A stretch of DNA of 55,515 nt from an uncultured Mucilaginibacter sp. GTDB lineage: Bacteria; Bacteroidota; Bacteroidia; Sphingobacteriales; Sphingobacteriaceae. The notes under the pieces were generated by a model, which was not told where the DNA came from, made no database searches, and worked only from the letters and a program-made list of their open reading frames with translations. Positions 1 to 8,013 of this stretch are shown one piece after another. The position numbers were made by a program, and so were the translations under genes. The stretch is taken from the NCBI GenBank assembly GCA_903863845.1, contig CAIPDP010000066.1:1-55515 (forward strand). The letters run 5' to 3'. The stretch's first letter is position 1; each line of letters opens with the position of its first letter.

Positions 1-357
1 AATCCCGACCCAACCGTAGCTGCAAATCCAACTGCCTCGTAGAGGCTACCCCTTTGTAACTCTCTCCGGATAAAACATAGAAATCTTGCGTCGAAGGTGC
101 TACCCTCTGCAGCCAGGTTGATCAACTTTTCGATTAAGGGTAGCCTCTACGAGGCAGGATGAAGGGTAGTATTTAGGACAGTTTTCTTGTAACTAAAATG
201 TAAATCCCGAACCAACCGTAGCTGCAATTCCTACTGCCTCGTAGAGGCTACCCCTGCTTTGCCGGGCTTATCAACTTTACAAGGGTGGGAGTCCGTACCA
301 GAAATTATAAGCGCTGCGATATTGCAATTTCAGTAGGATAAAAAATTAAAACTTTGA
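1..357. repeat. Gene-free block with direct and inverted intergenic repeats
   Basis: No convincing gene lies here. A unit of about 53 bp occurs twice in the same orientation, at 1-53 and 203-255, with only a few mismatches. Each copy ends in a small hairpin (GCCTC-GTA-GAGGC) followed by TACCCCT. An inverted copy of the last 20 bases is at 138-157. Short flanking words such as ATCAACTTT followed by AAGGG also recur (about 121-140 and 268-286). This is the arrangement of a REP- or MITE-like intergenic repeat; no transposase is visible. The block lies downstream of the exonuclease III stop codon (minus strand). Confidence 0.75.
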
Positions 358-1125
358 TTATAGATTCAATTCTAACAATACCGGGCAATGGTCAGAATGC
401 CTTGCATCCGGTAAAATGGCAGCGCGTTTGATGTGCTTTTCCAATGTTTCAGTTACCATGATATAATCGATGCGCCAGCCCAGGTTCTTGGCCCTTGAGT
501 TGGCCCTGAAACTCCACCAGGTATAATTATGCGGTTCTTTATTGATATGCCTGAACGAATCGATAAAACCTGAATTGATGAAATTCTCCATCCACTCACG
601 TTCTTCGGGAAGGAAGCCGGAAGAATTGGCATTTGATTTTGGGTTATGGATATCTATCGGGCGATGGCAAATATTATAATCGCCGCATACTATAAGATTC
701 GGGTAGGCCCATTTCAACTGGTTGATATACTCGCCGAATTCATCCAGGAATTTATATTTGAAGTCCTGCCTTTCGTCGCCGCTTGAACCGGAAGGGAAAT
801 AAACGCTCATCACCGATACATCCTCAAAATCGACCCGGATATTGCGCCCTTCACGGTCGTAATGCGCGATGCCGCAGCCATATTCAACATGTTTTGGCGT
901 TTGTTTGGTGAAAATCGCCGTTCCGCTATAACCTTTTTTCTCAGCCGGGAACCAATAGTGCTGGTAGCCCAGTTGCTCGATCAGCGCAAGGTCGGTCAGC
1001 ACATCAGGCGATGCTTTGATCTCCTGCAAACAAACCACATCGGCATCAGTTGCCTGGAGCCATGACAGCCAGTTTTTGCTGATGGCCGAGCGGATGCCGT
1101 TAACGTTATAGGTGATGATTTTCAT
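358..1125 (-). CDS. xth: Exodeoxyribonuclease III (AP endonuclease, ExoA/Xth type)
   Basis: This is a cytoplasmic DNA-repair enzyme that cuts at abasic sites and degrades 3' ends of duplex DNA. The 255-residue product spans the whole endonuclease/exonuclease/phosphatase fold. Visible motifs are the N-terminal NVNGIRSA, LQEIK with the metal-binding Glu, YSGTAIF, GDYNICHRPIDIHNPK, WRIDYIM and the C-terminal ARHSDHCPV with the catalytic Asp-His pair. An in-frame extension upstream to 1200 exists, but its 25 residues come from a repeat-rich spacer. The start at 1125 (MKIITYNVNG) is where the family begins. It is co-directional with the cyclophilin gene, separated by a hairpin repeat. Confidence 0.95.
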   Translation of the reverse strand: MKIITYNVNGIRSAISKNWLSWLQATDADVVCLQEIKASPDVLTDLALIEQLGYQHYWFPAEKKGYSGTAIFTKQTPKHVEYGCGIAHYDREGRNIRVDFEDVSVMSVYFPSGSSGDERQDFKYKFLDEFGEYINQLKWAYPNLIVCGDYNICHRPIDIHNPKSNANSSGFLPEEREWMENFINSGFIDSFRHINKEPHNYTWWSFRANSRAKNLGWRIDYIMVTETLEKHIKRAAILPDARHSDHCPVLLELNL

Positions 1126-1140
1126 GAGTCGGGTAAGGAA

Positions 1141-1239
1141 AAATTTCGTGTGGGTAAATATCGAATAATGAATGCTGAATATCGAATGATGAAGTGACAA
1201 ATACTTCGATATTCAGCATTTGTTATTCGGTGTTCGATA
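1141..1239. repeat. Intergenic hairpin built from TCGAATA-like repeats
   Basis: A perfect 16-bp inverted repeat (AATGCTGAATATCGAA at 1171-1186 and its complement at 1205-1220) encloses an 18-nt loop. Variants of ATCGAATA/ATCGAATG recur on both sides. It fills the gap between the cyclophilin stop codon and the start of xth, both on the minus strand. It has no T-run on the minus strand, so it is not a classic intrinsic terminator. Confidence 0.8.
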
Positions 1240-1938
1240 TTAAAATTTCAGAATTTTATCCAGCTGTTTGCATTCCCGCTTACTCAATAACTCTACCGTC
1301 ATCGGGACATCTTCAAGCGGACGGTCTTTGGCGTCACGTTTAACAGCAGCGATGCGATCCACCATATCGATACCAAATACCACTTCACCATACACCGTAT
1401 AATTTTGGTCGAGATGGGGCACGCCGCCAACGGTGGTATAAAAATCTCTCTGCCATTGGGGTATTTTCCGGCCTTTTAAGCGGGTTTGCTCCAGCGTATC
1501 CAGCTTGCCGGGGGTAAATCGTTTGCCTTCGACAATATAGAACTGGCAGCCGCTGGAAGCCTTCTGCGGGTTATCGTCCCTGGCGGCGGCCAATACGCCC
1601 CGCTTATGAAACAGGCTGTCCCTGAATTCGGCCGGAACAGTATAGCCCACATCGCCATCACCTAACTCAGCACCGGGAGCGGCTTTCTTAGGGTCTTTTG
1701 AATCGGGATCACCACCCTGTATCATAAAATTTTGGATCACGCGGTGAAACAACGTCCCGTTATAAAAACCCTGCTTGGCCAGCTTTATAAAATTATTGCG
1801 GTGTTTAGGCGTCTCGTTATACAACCTGATGATACATTCCCCATAGCTGGTTTTGATACGCACATATTGGTTTTTGGGCTTACCGGCAAAGGCAGTAGCG
1901 GTGAGTAGCAGGAGGGTGAAGGTGAGGAGGTTTTTCAT
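1240..1938 (-). CDS. Exported cyclophilin-type peptidyl-prolyl cis-trans isomerase
   Basis: The enzyme catalyses cis-trans isomerisation of prolyl bonds, here most likely in the periplasm. The 232-residue product starts with a short signal peptide (Lys-Asn, hydrophobic core to about residue 18, cleavage near AFA-GKP). The cyclophilin core follows, with FHRVIQNFMIQGGD (catalytic Arg, Phe and Gln), the GVLAAA strand, SSGCQFYI and a C-terminal YGEVVFGIDMVDRI. An extra segment of about 45 residues rich in charged and aromatic residues follows the QFYI strand, as in other Bacteroidota homologues. Its start codon abuts the repeat block at 1941-2040. Family assignment is secure; the client proteins are unknown. 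Confidence 0.93.
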   Translation of the reverse strand: MKNLLTFTLLLLTATAFAGKPKNQYVRIKTSYGECIIRLYNETPKHRNNFIKLAKQGFYNGTLFHRVIQNFMIQGGDPDSKDPKKAAPGAELGDGDVGYTVPAEFRDSLFHKRGVLAAARDDNPQKASSGCQFYIVEGKRFTPGKLDTLEQTRLKGRKIPQWQRDFYTTVGGVPHLDQNYTVYGEVVFGIDMVDRIAAVKRDAKDRPLEDVPMTVELLSKRECKQLDKILKF

Positions 1939-1940
1939 TT

Positions 1941-2040
1941 TAGTTGTAGTGGTTGTATTGGTTGTAGTAGTTGTAGTGGTTATACTGGTTTATATCTTTA
2001 CTAAATTAACTAATACAACCAATACAACCAATACAACCAA
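1941..2040. repeat. Intergenic tandem repeat with complementary arms
   Basis: Three perfect tandem copies of AATACAACC lie at 2012-2038. The left arm (1941-1990) is built of imperfect copies of the complement, including an exact GGTTGTATT at 1951-1959. The two arms could fold into a long imperfect stem with a loop of roughly 25 nt. The block fills the whole gap between two minus-strand genes. Confidence 0.8.
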
Positions 2041-2046
2041 ATCTCC

Positions 2047-2415
2047 CTAAAGCGAAGCGTCAAAATAATCAACGATCAGCGATTTCATGATCAGTTCCTG
2101 TTCGAGCAGGGTATAGTTGGGTATTTTGTCTACCAGTTTCCAATGCGGCCAGCCGTCCTTGTCGAGACCCTCCAATTCGTAAAAGCCCATTTGGCTAAAC
2201 AATTTGCAGTTGGCGATATGCATCAGCTCTTCTTTCTGCCGCTTGCTGAACTTGCGGGCGCCCTGCCCCAGTTCCTGGACGCCGATGAGGAACAAGATCA
2301 CTTTCATGTCCGGAATTTCAGAATCGAAATCCGCAGCAATGCGTTCTTGCAGGGCCTTCCATTTGGTGTTGATGTCGGCAGCTTTCATGCCGTAAAGATA
2401 CATTCGCAGGTCCAT
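2047..2415 (-). CDS. Conserved-looking small protein of unknown function
   Basis: I do not recognise the family of this 122-residue protein. It has no signal peptide and no long hydrophobic segment except a short buried-looking stretch (KVILFLIGVQELG, about residues 38-50), so it is probably cytoplasmic and mostly helical. A basic segment (RKFSKRQKEEL) and a C-terminal part rich in Leu, Tyr and Asp follow. The translation reads like a real protein rather than noise, and it is co-directional with the downstream cyclophilin gene across a repeat spacer. A second in-frame ATG five codons in (2403) is an equally possible start. Confidence 0.7.
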   Translation of the reverse strand: MDLRMYLYGMKAADINTKWKALQERIAADFDSEIPDMKVILFLIGVQELGQGARKFSKRQKEELMHIANCKLFSQMGFYELEGLDKDGWPHWKLVDKIPNYTLLEQELIMKSLIVDYFDASL

Positions 2416-2470
2416 TTTACGAATTATGCAAACATTCTATACAACGATATTGTTACCCAAACATGATGAT

Positions 2471-2504
2471 TTGCTTGCATAAATGCGTATTTTTGCGCAA
2501 GCAA
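2471..2504 (+). promoter_or_regulatory. Promoter -7 element bracketed by an 8-bp inverted repeat
   Basis: A TATTTTTG at 2488-2495 fits the Bacteroidota -7 consensus TAnnTTTG. It lies between perfect arms TTGCTTGC (2471-2478) and GCAAGCAA (2497-2504). The first gene begins about 24 bp downstream. The geometry suggests a dimeric regulator binding over the promoter, which is an inference. Confidence 0.5.
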
Positions 2505-2518
2505 AGGGTTTTTAAATT

Positions 2519-2836
2519 GTGAACAAAAACAGGCGCCATATTCTGTACACCTGGATCATCCTCGTCTGCTTCGCAGCTGGACAGTGGTCGGTTTATGCGC
2601 ATTACCATGCCATCAGCAGATCGCAGTTAACTTCTTCTGCTACCGCGAAACATCAGCATACGATCTCTGAAAAGTGCCAGTTATGCGATGCGATGCACCA
2701 TACTGCTATGCTGCATCAAAGTCAGCTGCTATTGACAGCTATTTCCGTTACTAACGTTAACTACCAACCCTGCCAGTATAATTTTGTAAGTCAATCTATT
2801 GTACTTGCCTCCGGCCGGGCTCCGCCATTGTCCTGA
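2519..2836 (+). CDS. Small exported Cys/His-rich protein preceding a TonB receptor
   Basis: This 105-residue protein starts at a GTG (2519); no in-frame ATG offers a complete signal sequence. A hydrophobic N-terminal segment (about residues 10-27) is followed by AHYHA and then a His-rich part containing CQLCDAMHH. The CxxC plus clustered histidines look like a transition-metal binding site. The rest is low in recognisable features. It lies 66 bp upstream of the TonB receptor and probably shares its promoter. A role as a periplasmic metal-binding partner is inferred only from the motif and position; I cannot name a family. Confidence 0.65.
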   Translation: MNKNRRHILYTWIILVCFAAGQWSVYAHYHAISRSQLTSSATAKHQHTISEKCQLCDAMHHTAMLHQSQLLLTAISVTNVNYQPCQYNFVSQSIVLASGRAPPLS

Positions 2837-2902
2837 GTTTCCCAACCCCCAATTGGACACTGCTTTTTGAGCAGTATTATTCACTTATGACATTAGAATC
2901 TT

Positions 2903-5413
2903 ATGAAATTAAAGCTGTTTTTTTGCTTTTTGACGCTCTTTATAAATTATAGCACTTTTGCGACCCCCGCTAATAGCGGAGGAATAAAAGATGGAAATGG
3001 AACACTTTCGGGTTTGGTAACTGATAAGGCTACCGGAACTACCATCCCGGGGGCAACGGTATCCATCCCCGACCTGCGTACAGGCACCGTCACCGATGCC
3101 AACGGTAAATACCTGATCAGCAATTTGCCCAAAGGCGTTTACCTGGTGCAAATAAGCTTTGTTGGCTATGCCACCTTTAATCAGCGGGTCGATCTTTCTA
3201 AAATATCTGTTTTAAATGTGCAGTTGCAATCCTCATCGATAGAAGCTGCGGAAGTAGTGGTGACCGGTGTGAGTAAAGCAACCGAGATCAAACGCGACCC
3301 GGTGCCGATGGCGGCGATCAGTAAAACTTTTATTGACGAACACTCCGCTTCTTCCAATGTGATTGATGAGATCGCTAACCTGCCGGGCGTAAGCGCGGTA
3401 ACCACCGGGCCTAACGTTTCCAAACCATTTATTCATGGGCTGGGTTATAACCGGGTAGTTACGCTTGAAGATGGGATGCGCCAGGAAGGGCAGCAATGGG
3501 GCGATGAACACGGTATCGAAGTCGATCAAAATTCAATAGACCGGGTAGAAGTGATCAAAGGACCGGCTAGTTTAAGTTATGGCTCTGACGCCATCGGTGG
3601 CGTGGTAAACCTGATCACTACACCCCCTGTTACAGATGGCAAGATATTGGGGTCATTTTCGGGTGATTATGGAACTAACAATAACCTGGTCAATACTTCA
3701 TTCCGTTTACAGGGCAACCAAAATGGTTTTGTGTGGGGTACGGTTATTTCGGGCAAAGCGGCAAAGGATTACCAGGATCAGCACGATGGCAGAGTTTACG
3801 GTACCGGCTTCCAGGAAAAAGATGCCCGGGTTATGCTTGGCTTAAATAAAAGCTGGGGTTATTCATACCTCAACGCATCGGTATTTGATGACGAACAGGA
3901 GATTCCTGATGGTAGCCGCGATTCGTTGTCAAGAAGATTCACGATGCAGGTGACCGACGCGGATACCTATCGTCCTATAGTACCTGACGCTATTTTAAAC
4001 TCCTATGAAATCACGCCGCTGCACCAGCATGTACAGCTTTACCGCATATATGATAACAGTAATATTACGCTGGGAAATGGCAACCTGATTGTTAACCTCG
4101 GCTACGAGTACAGTCACCGGCGCGAGTTTACGCACCCGGCTGCACCGGATATCGCGGGATTGAACCTGCATCTGGTAGATTATACATACGATGTAAAATA
4201 TAACTTCAACCTGGGTAACGATTATGAAACAACCCTCGGCATAAATGGTCAATACCAAAATAATACCATTGGCGATGCTACGGATTTCCCGATCCCCGCT
4301 TACCACCAGTTTGACATCGGACCGTTCTTCATCATTAAAAAATCATACGGCAAACTCGACCTGGATGGTGGTGCACGATACGATACCCGTTCGATCACCT
4401 CACAAACTGCATATGTTGATAATACCATACCTTATTACCCAACATTGTATACTGGCGCCAACCCAACCAATACGCCGAATGTGACGCAACAGTTCAGCGG
4501 TTTCGGTAAAACTTTTTCGGGTGTTACGGGAAGTTTCGGGGCGACCTATAATTTTTCGGATAAATTTCTGGTCAAAGGCAATATCGCCCGCGGTTTCAGG
4601 GCGCCAAGTATTGCCGAATTGTCGGCCAACGGACCTGATCCCGGTTCGCAGATCTACCATGTCGGCAACAGCAATTTCAAGCCTGAATTTAATACCCAAT
4701 CGGATATCGGGGCGTTTTTAACCTTGCACGATTTGTCCGCAAGTATCGAACTATTTGATAATAATATCCAAAACTATATCTACCAGCAGCAGGAATTGAA
4801 CCCTGATGGCAGCCCGGTTCGCAACCCTGCCTTTCCGCAATACACCGTTTTCAGCTATGTGCAAAATAAAGCCAGGATCAACGGAGGTGAGTTTTTTCTC
4901 GACCTGCACCCTCGTCCGTGGCTGCATTTTGAAAATTCAATGAGCCTGACTTATGGTACCAATTTAGGTAATAACGGTCACGAACCTGACAGCCTTAAAT
5001 ACCTGCCTTTTATACCACCGCTGCATACACACTCTGAATTACGGAGCACCTTTGCCAAAGGTTTTGGCAGCTTTAGGAATGTCTATGGTTTTGTTGGCTT
5101 CGATCATTTCGATGCGCAGGGTCATTTTTTTGCAGCCTATGGAACCGAAACCTATACAGCCGGATACAATTTGTTGAGTGCCGGAGTAGGTGGCAATATT
5201 GTGGATGAAAGCGGCAAGCCTATACTCAAAATATTTATAGAGGGTACCAACCTGGGTAATGTCAACTACCAATCGAATATGAGCAGGTTGAAATATTTTG
5301 ATAACGCTGTAGTACCAGCAGGGGTACAGCCTGGTATTTTTAACATGGGCCGCAATATCAGTATCAAGGTGGTGGTACCATTTGACGTTTCGCCAAAAAC
5401 TAAAGCCGAATAA
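2903..5413 (+). CDS. TonB-dependent outer-membrane receptor with CarboxypepD_reg-like domain
   Basis: An 836-residue outer-membrane transporter for energy-dependent uptake of a scarce substrate. A signal peptide (about 1-20) is followed by a CarboxypepD_reg-like beta-sandwich (about 33-115, SGLVTDKATGTTIPGATV), the plug (about 120-240, with EDGMRQEGQQWGDEHGI and VEVIKGPASLSYGSDAIGG) and a full 22-strand-type barrel ending in an aromatic-rich C-terminus. HGLGYNR, WGDEHG and FDHFDAQGHFF give unusual histidine density in plug and barrel. With the Cys/His-rich neighbour upstream this favours metal uptake (Zn or Cu). No SusD partner is present, which argues against a glycan system. The substrate is not proven. 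Confidence 0.93.
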   Translation: MKLKLFFCFLTLFINYSTFATPANSGGIKDGNGTLSGLVTDKATGTTIPGATVSIPDLRTGTVTDANGKYLISNLPKGVYLVQISFVGYATFNQRVDLSKISVLNVQLQSSSIEAAEVVVTGVSKATEIKRDPVPMAAISKTFIDEHSASSNVIDEIANLPGVSAVTTGPNVSKPFIHGLGYNRVVTLEDGMRQEGQQWGDEHGIEVDQNSIDRVEVIKGPASLSYGSDAIGGVVNLITTPPVTDGKILGSFSGDYGTNNNLVNTSFRLQGNQNGFVWGTVISGKAAKDYQDQHDGRVYGTGFQEKDARVMLGLNKSWGYSYLNASVFDDEQEIPDGSRDSLSRRFTMQVTDADTYRPIVPDAILNSYEITPLHQHVQLYRIYDNSNITLGNGNLIVNLGYEYSHRREFTHPAAPDIAGLNLHLVDYTYDVKYNFNLGNDYETTLGINGQYQNNTIGDATDFPIPAYHQFDIGPFFIIKKSYGKLDLDGGARYDTRSITSQTAYVDNTIPYYPTLYTGANPTNTPNVTQQFSGFGKTFSGVTGSFGATYNFSDKFLVKGNIARGFRAPSIAELSANGPDPGSQIYHVGNSNFKPEFNTQSDIGAFLTLHDLSASIELFDNNIQNYIYQQQELNPDGSPVRNPAFPQYTVFSYVQNKARINGGEFFLDLHPRPWLHFENSMSLTYGTNLGNNGHEPDSLKYLPFIPPLHTHSELRSTFAKGFGSFRNVYGFVGFDHFDAQGHFFAAYGTETYTAGYNLLSAGVGGNIVDESGKPILKIFIEGTNLGNVNYQSNMSRLKYFDNAVVPAGVQPGIFNMGRNISIKVVVPFDVSPKTKAE

Positions 5414-5527
5414 TGTGGGTTATAGGAATGGGGTTCCAAAAAAATTCCCATGGTTTGGGCGACTCTATTTTAGCTGTATTACAGCATAATAACTAACTTG
5501 GTAAGCTAAACGAACAACCGATAACGA

Positions 5528-6712
5528 ATGAAGCAAAAATTTTACGATACTGCTGAGAAGCAGGAAAAAGTTATACTGGTAGGTGTCATCACACCGAACG
5601 AAACGGAGGAGCAGGAAAAAGAGTACCTGGAAGAACTGCAATTTTTAGTAGAAACGGCAGGAGGTTTGACCGTTCGGCATTTTACGCAAAAGATGCAAAG
5701 ACCCGAGCGGGCAACTTTTGTAGGTACCGGTAAACTGGAAGAGATCAAAGCTTTTGTTGATTCGGAGGAGATCGATATCGTGGTGTTTGATGATGAATTA
5801 TCGCCATCGCAGCTCAGAAATATTGAAAATGAGTTGCAGGTGAAAATTCTTGATCGCAGTAACCTGATCCTGGATATTTTTGCCGGACGAGCACAATCTG
5901 CCCAGGCGAAATCGCAGGTTGAATTGGCCCAATTACAATACTTGTTACCTCGCCTTACACGGATGTGGACCCATTTGGAGCGCCAAAAAGGTGGTATCGG
6001 TATGCGTGGACCGGGTGAGTCGCAGATAGAGACCGACCGTCGTTTGATCCTGAATAAAATTTCGCTTTTAAAAGAAAAATTAAGGCAGATCGATCGCCAG
6101 AACGAGACCCAGCGCAAAAACCGTAACCAATTGGTGCGCGTGGCATTGGTGGGTTATACCAACGTGGGCAAATCGACGATCATGAATATGATCTCGAAAT
6201 CGGATGTGTTTGCTGAGAATAAATTGTTTGCAACGCTGGATACTACTGTGCGAAAGGTGGTGATCGAAAATTTACCTTTCCTGTTATCAGATACTGTTGG
6301 ATTTATCCGCAAGTTGCCTCACCATTTGGTGGAATGCTTTAAATCGACGCTGGATGAAGTGCGCGAAGCGGATATTTTGGTGCATGTGGTTGATGTTTCG
6401 CACCCGAATTTTGAAGACCAGATACGCACAGTAAATGAGACTCTAAAAGAGCTTGGTGCGGTAGATAAACAAACTATCACCGTATTTAATAAGATCGATG
6501 CTTATAAACCCAAACAGGCTAGTCCGGAAGAGCACGCCACCCAGCTAACCCTGGAAGATTTTGAGCAAAGTTGGATGGGTAAAAATAACAGTCCGGCTAT
6601 ATTTATCTCGGCACTAAAAAAGGAGAATGTAGAGGAGTTCAGGAAACTGCTTTACGATAAGGTAGTAACGATACATATGCATCGGTATCCTTATGACAAA
6701 CTGTTATATTAA
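5528..6712 (+). CDS. hflX: Ribosome-associated GTPase HflX
   Basis: HflX binds the large ribosomal subunit and splits or rescues stalled ribosomes under stress. The 394-residue protein has the N-terminal HflX domain (about 20-130), the glycine-rich linker with GIGMRGPGESQIETDRR, and a G domain with GYTNVGKST (G1, about 208-216), DTVGFIRKLP (G3), NKID (G4) and SALKKENVEE (G5). Length and motif order match the family. Its stop codon overlaps that of the convergent mqnD by two bases, so no terminator separates them. Confidence 0.96.
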   Translation: MKQKFYDTAEKQEKVILVGVITPNETEEQEKEYLEELQFLVETAGGLTVRHFTQKMQRPERATFVGTGKLEEIKAFVDSEEIDIVVFDDELSPSQLRNIENELQVKILDRSNLILDIFAGRAQSAQAKSQVELAQLQYLLPRLTRMWTHLERQKGGIGMRGPGESQIETDRRLILNKISLLKEKLRQIDRQNETQRKNRNQLVRVALVGYTNVGKSTIMNMISKSDVFAENKLFATLDTTVRKVVIENLPFLLSDTVGFIRKLPHHLVECFKSTLDEVREADILVHVVDVSHPNFEDQIRTVNETLKELGAVDKQTITVFNKIDAYKPKQASPEEHATQLTLEDFEQSWMGKNNSPAIFISALKKENVEEFRKLLYDKVVTIHMHRYPYDKLLY

Positions 6713-7554
6713 GTTACTGCATTTAAAAATATCTCGTGCTTAATTGCGGGAATGATACCCTTTTCAGTCGCGGTAGCAAAAAGCAAATTAATGGCCCGGC
6801 GCCCCTCTTCGCCCAGGTCGAGCGAATATTTATTGACATAAAGCTCGATATGTTTGTACATCACTTCCTCGCTCATTTCCTGCGCATGCTGGCGAATAAA
6901 GTCAAGCCCCGATTTCGGGTTGGCAAATGCAAACTCCACCGATTTCTTTAAAACGCGGTTGATCTTTTGCAGAACTTCAGGTGCCAGTTTACGATGAGCA
7001 ACAATACCACCTAATGGTATAGCGCATCCGGTTAATTTTTCCCAGTAATCACCCAAATCGATGATCTTTTTCAATCCCTTTAACTGGTAAGTGAAACGGT
7101 TCTCGTGAATGATGAGGCCTACGTCGATCTGCTCATTCAGCAATGCATCTTCTATCTCCGAAAAAACCATTTCCTGCTTATTTGTAGCCTTAGGTAATGC
7201 TAATCCCAAGAGAAAATTAGCGGTGGTATATTTGCCCGGTATGCCAATTTTATGGTCAGGATTATTTAATTCCGCAATCGACATTTCGCCCTTCGAAATC
7301 AATAATGGCCCCACGCCAAAGCCCAATGCGCTACCTGCATCCAGCAAAACATATTGATCTACCACAAACGCAAATGCATGATAGCTCAATTTGGTGATAT
7401 CCAATTCGCCGCGGAAGGCTTTCTGGTTCAAGGTTTCCACGTCATCATAAGATACTTCAAATTCCAGCCCCTCGGTGTCTATCTTGTGGTGAATCAGCGC
7501 ATCGAAAATAAAAGTATCGTTCGGGCAGGGGGAGAAGCCGAGGGTTAGTTTCAT
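6709..7554 (-). CDS. mqnD: 1,4-dihydroxy-6-naphthoate synthase MqnD (futalosine pathway)
   Basis: MqnD converts cyclic de-hypoxanthine futalosine to 1,4-dihydroxy-6-naphthoate in menaquinone biosynthesis. The 281-residue protein begins with the diagnostic FSPCPNDTFIFDALIH. It keeps the periplasmic-binding-protein-like fold of the family, with KLSYHAF, GVGPLLISK, IGIPGKYTTA and the ALLNEQIDVGLIIHENR segment carrying the conserved His. Its ATG overlaps the stop of the upstream DinB gene by four bases (ATGA), indicating translational coupling. It is the last gene of the mqnB-phzF-dinB-mqnD operon and ends against hflX. Confidence 0.95.
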   Translation of the reverse strand: MKLTLGFSPCPNDTFIFDALIHHKIDTEGLEFEVSYDDVETLNQKAFRGELDITKLSYHAFAFVVDQYVLLDAGSALGFGVGPLLISKGEMSIAELNNPDHKIGIPGKYTTANFLLGLALPKATNKQEMVFSEIEDALLNEQIDVGLIIHENRFTYQLKGLKKIIDLGDYWEKLTGCAIPLGGIVAHRKLAPEVLQKINRVLKKSVEFAFANPKSGLDFIRQHAQEMSEEVMYKHIELYVNKYSLDLGEEGRRAINLLFATATEKGIIPAIKHEIFLNAVT

Positions 7555-7997
7555 AGATCCAGTAATCGTCTGTGGTAATTTATTTGTCCTAAATGATAAG
7601 AAAGGTGGGAAGCCAGGTGGATCAAAAAATATTCGGTCGACATCGGGAACCCAAAAACCTGGATAGGAAATTCAGCAGCAAATTGCTCAGCAGTTATATG
7701 GACTAAAACGGAATCAACGACTTTAATAGTGTCTTCGATATTGGTAATTAGGTCGGCCTTCGGGATGTCTTTTAATGAAAACTCAAGTTCACGGTGCCTA
7801 ACGTAGCCGGTTTGCCCAATTTGGGTGCCTATAAAATGGTTGATATTGCCCACCAAATGCAGGCATAGGTTACCTGCGGAATTTGCGATTCCATCCCTAA
7901 TGATCCAAATATTACTTTCATTACTGTAAGCGTTGATCTCGTCTTTCAGTTTATTCAGATCACGGATAAATATCAGCTTTAAACTTTCATTTAACAT
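7551..7997 (-). CDS. DinB-family putative metal-dependent protein
   Basis: This 148-residue protein is a four-helix-bundle DinB/YfiT-like protein. The family contains thiol transferases and many members of unknown activity. Conserved metal-type histidines are visible in LCLHLVGNINHFIG and in the C-terminal HLASHLSYHLGQINYHRR, a typical DinB signature. The ATG at 7997 is preferred over an upstream start at 8045, which would overlap the preceding gene with unrelated residues. It lies 16 bp after phzF and overlaps mqnD by four bases, so it is firmly inside the mqn operon. A role in menaquinone synthesis is not established. Confidence 0.85.
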   Translation of the reverse strand: MLNESLKLIFIRDLNKLKDEINAYSNESNIWIIRDGIANSAGNLCLHLVGNINHFIGTQIGQTGYVRHRELEFSLKDIPKADLITNIEDTIKVVDSVLVHITAEQFAAEFPIQVFGFPMSTEYFLIHLASHLSYHLGQINYHRRLLDL

Positions 7998-8013
7998 ATT
8001 TTCAGTTTTAATC

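Noticed and set aside
1853-2050. Plus-strand frame of 65 codons with a Val-rich stretch
   Set aside because: It is a translation of the TTGTAGTGG tandem repeat overlapping the cyclophilin gene and has no coding character.
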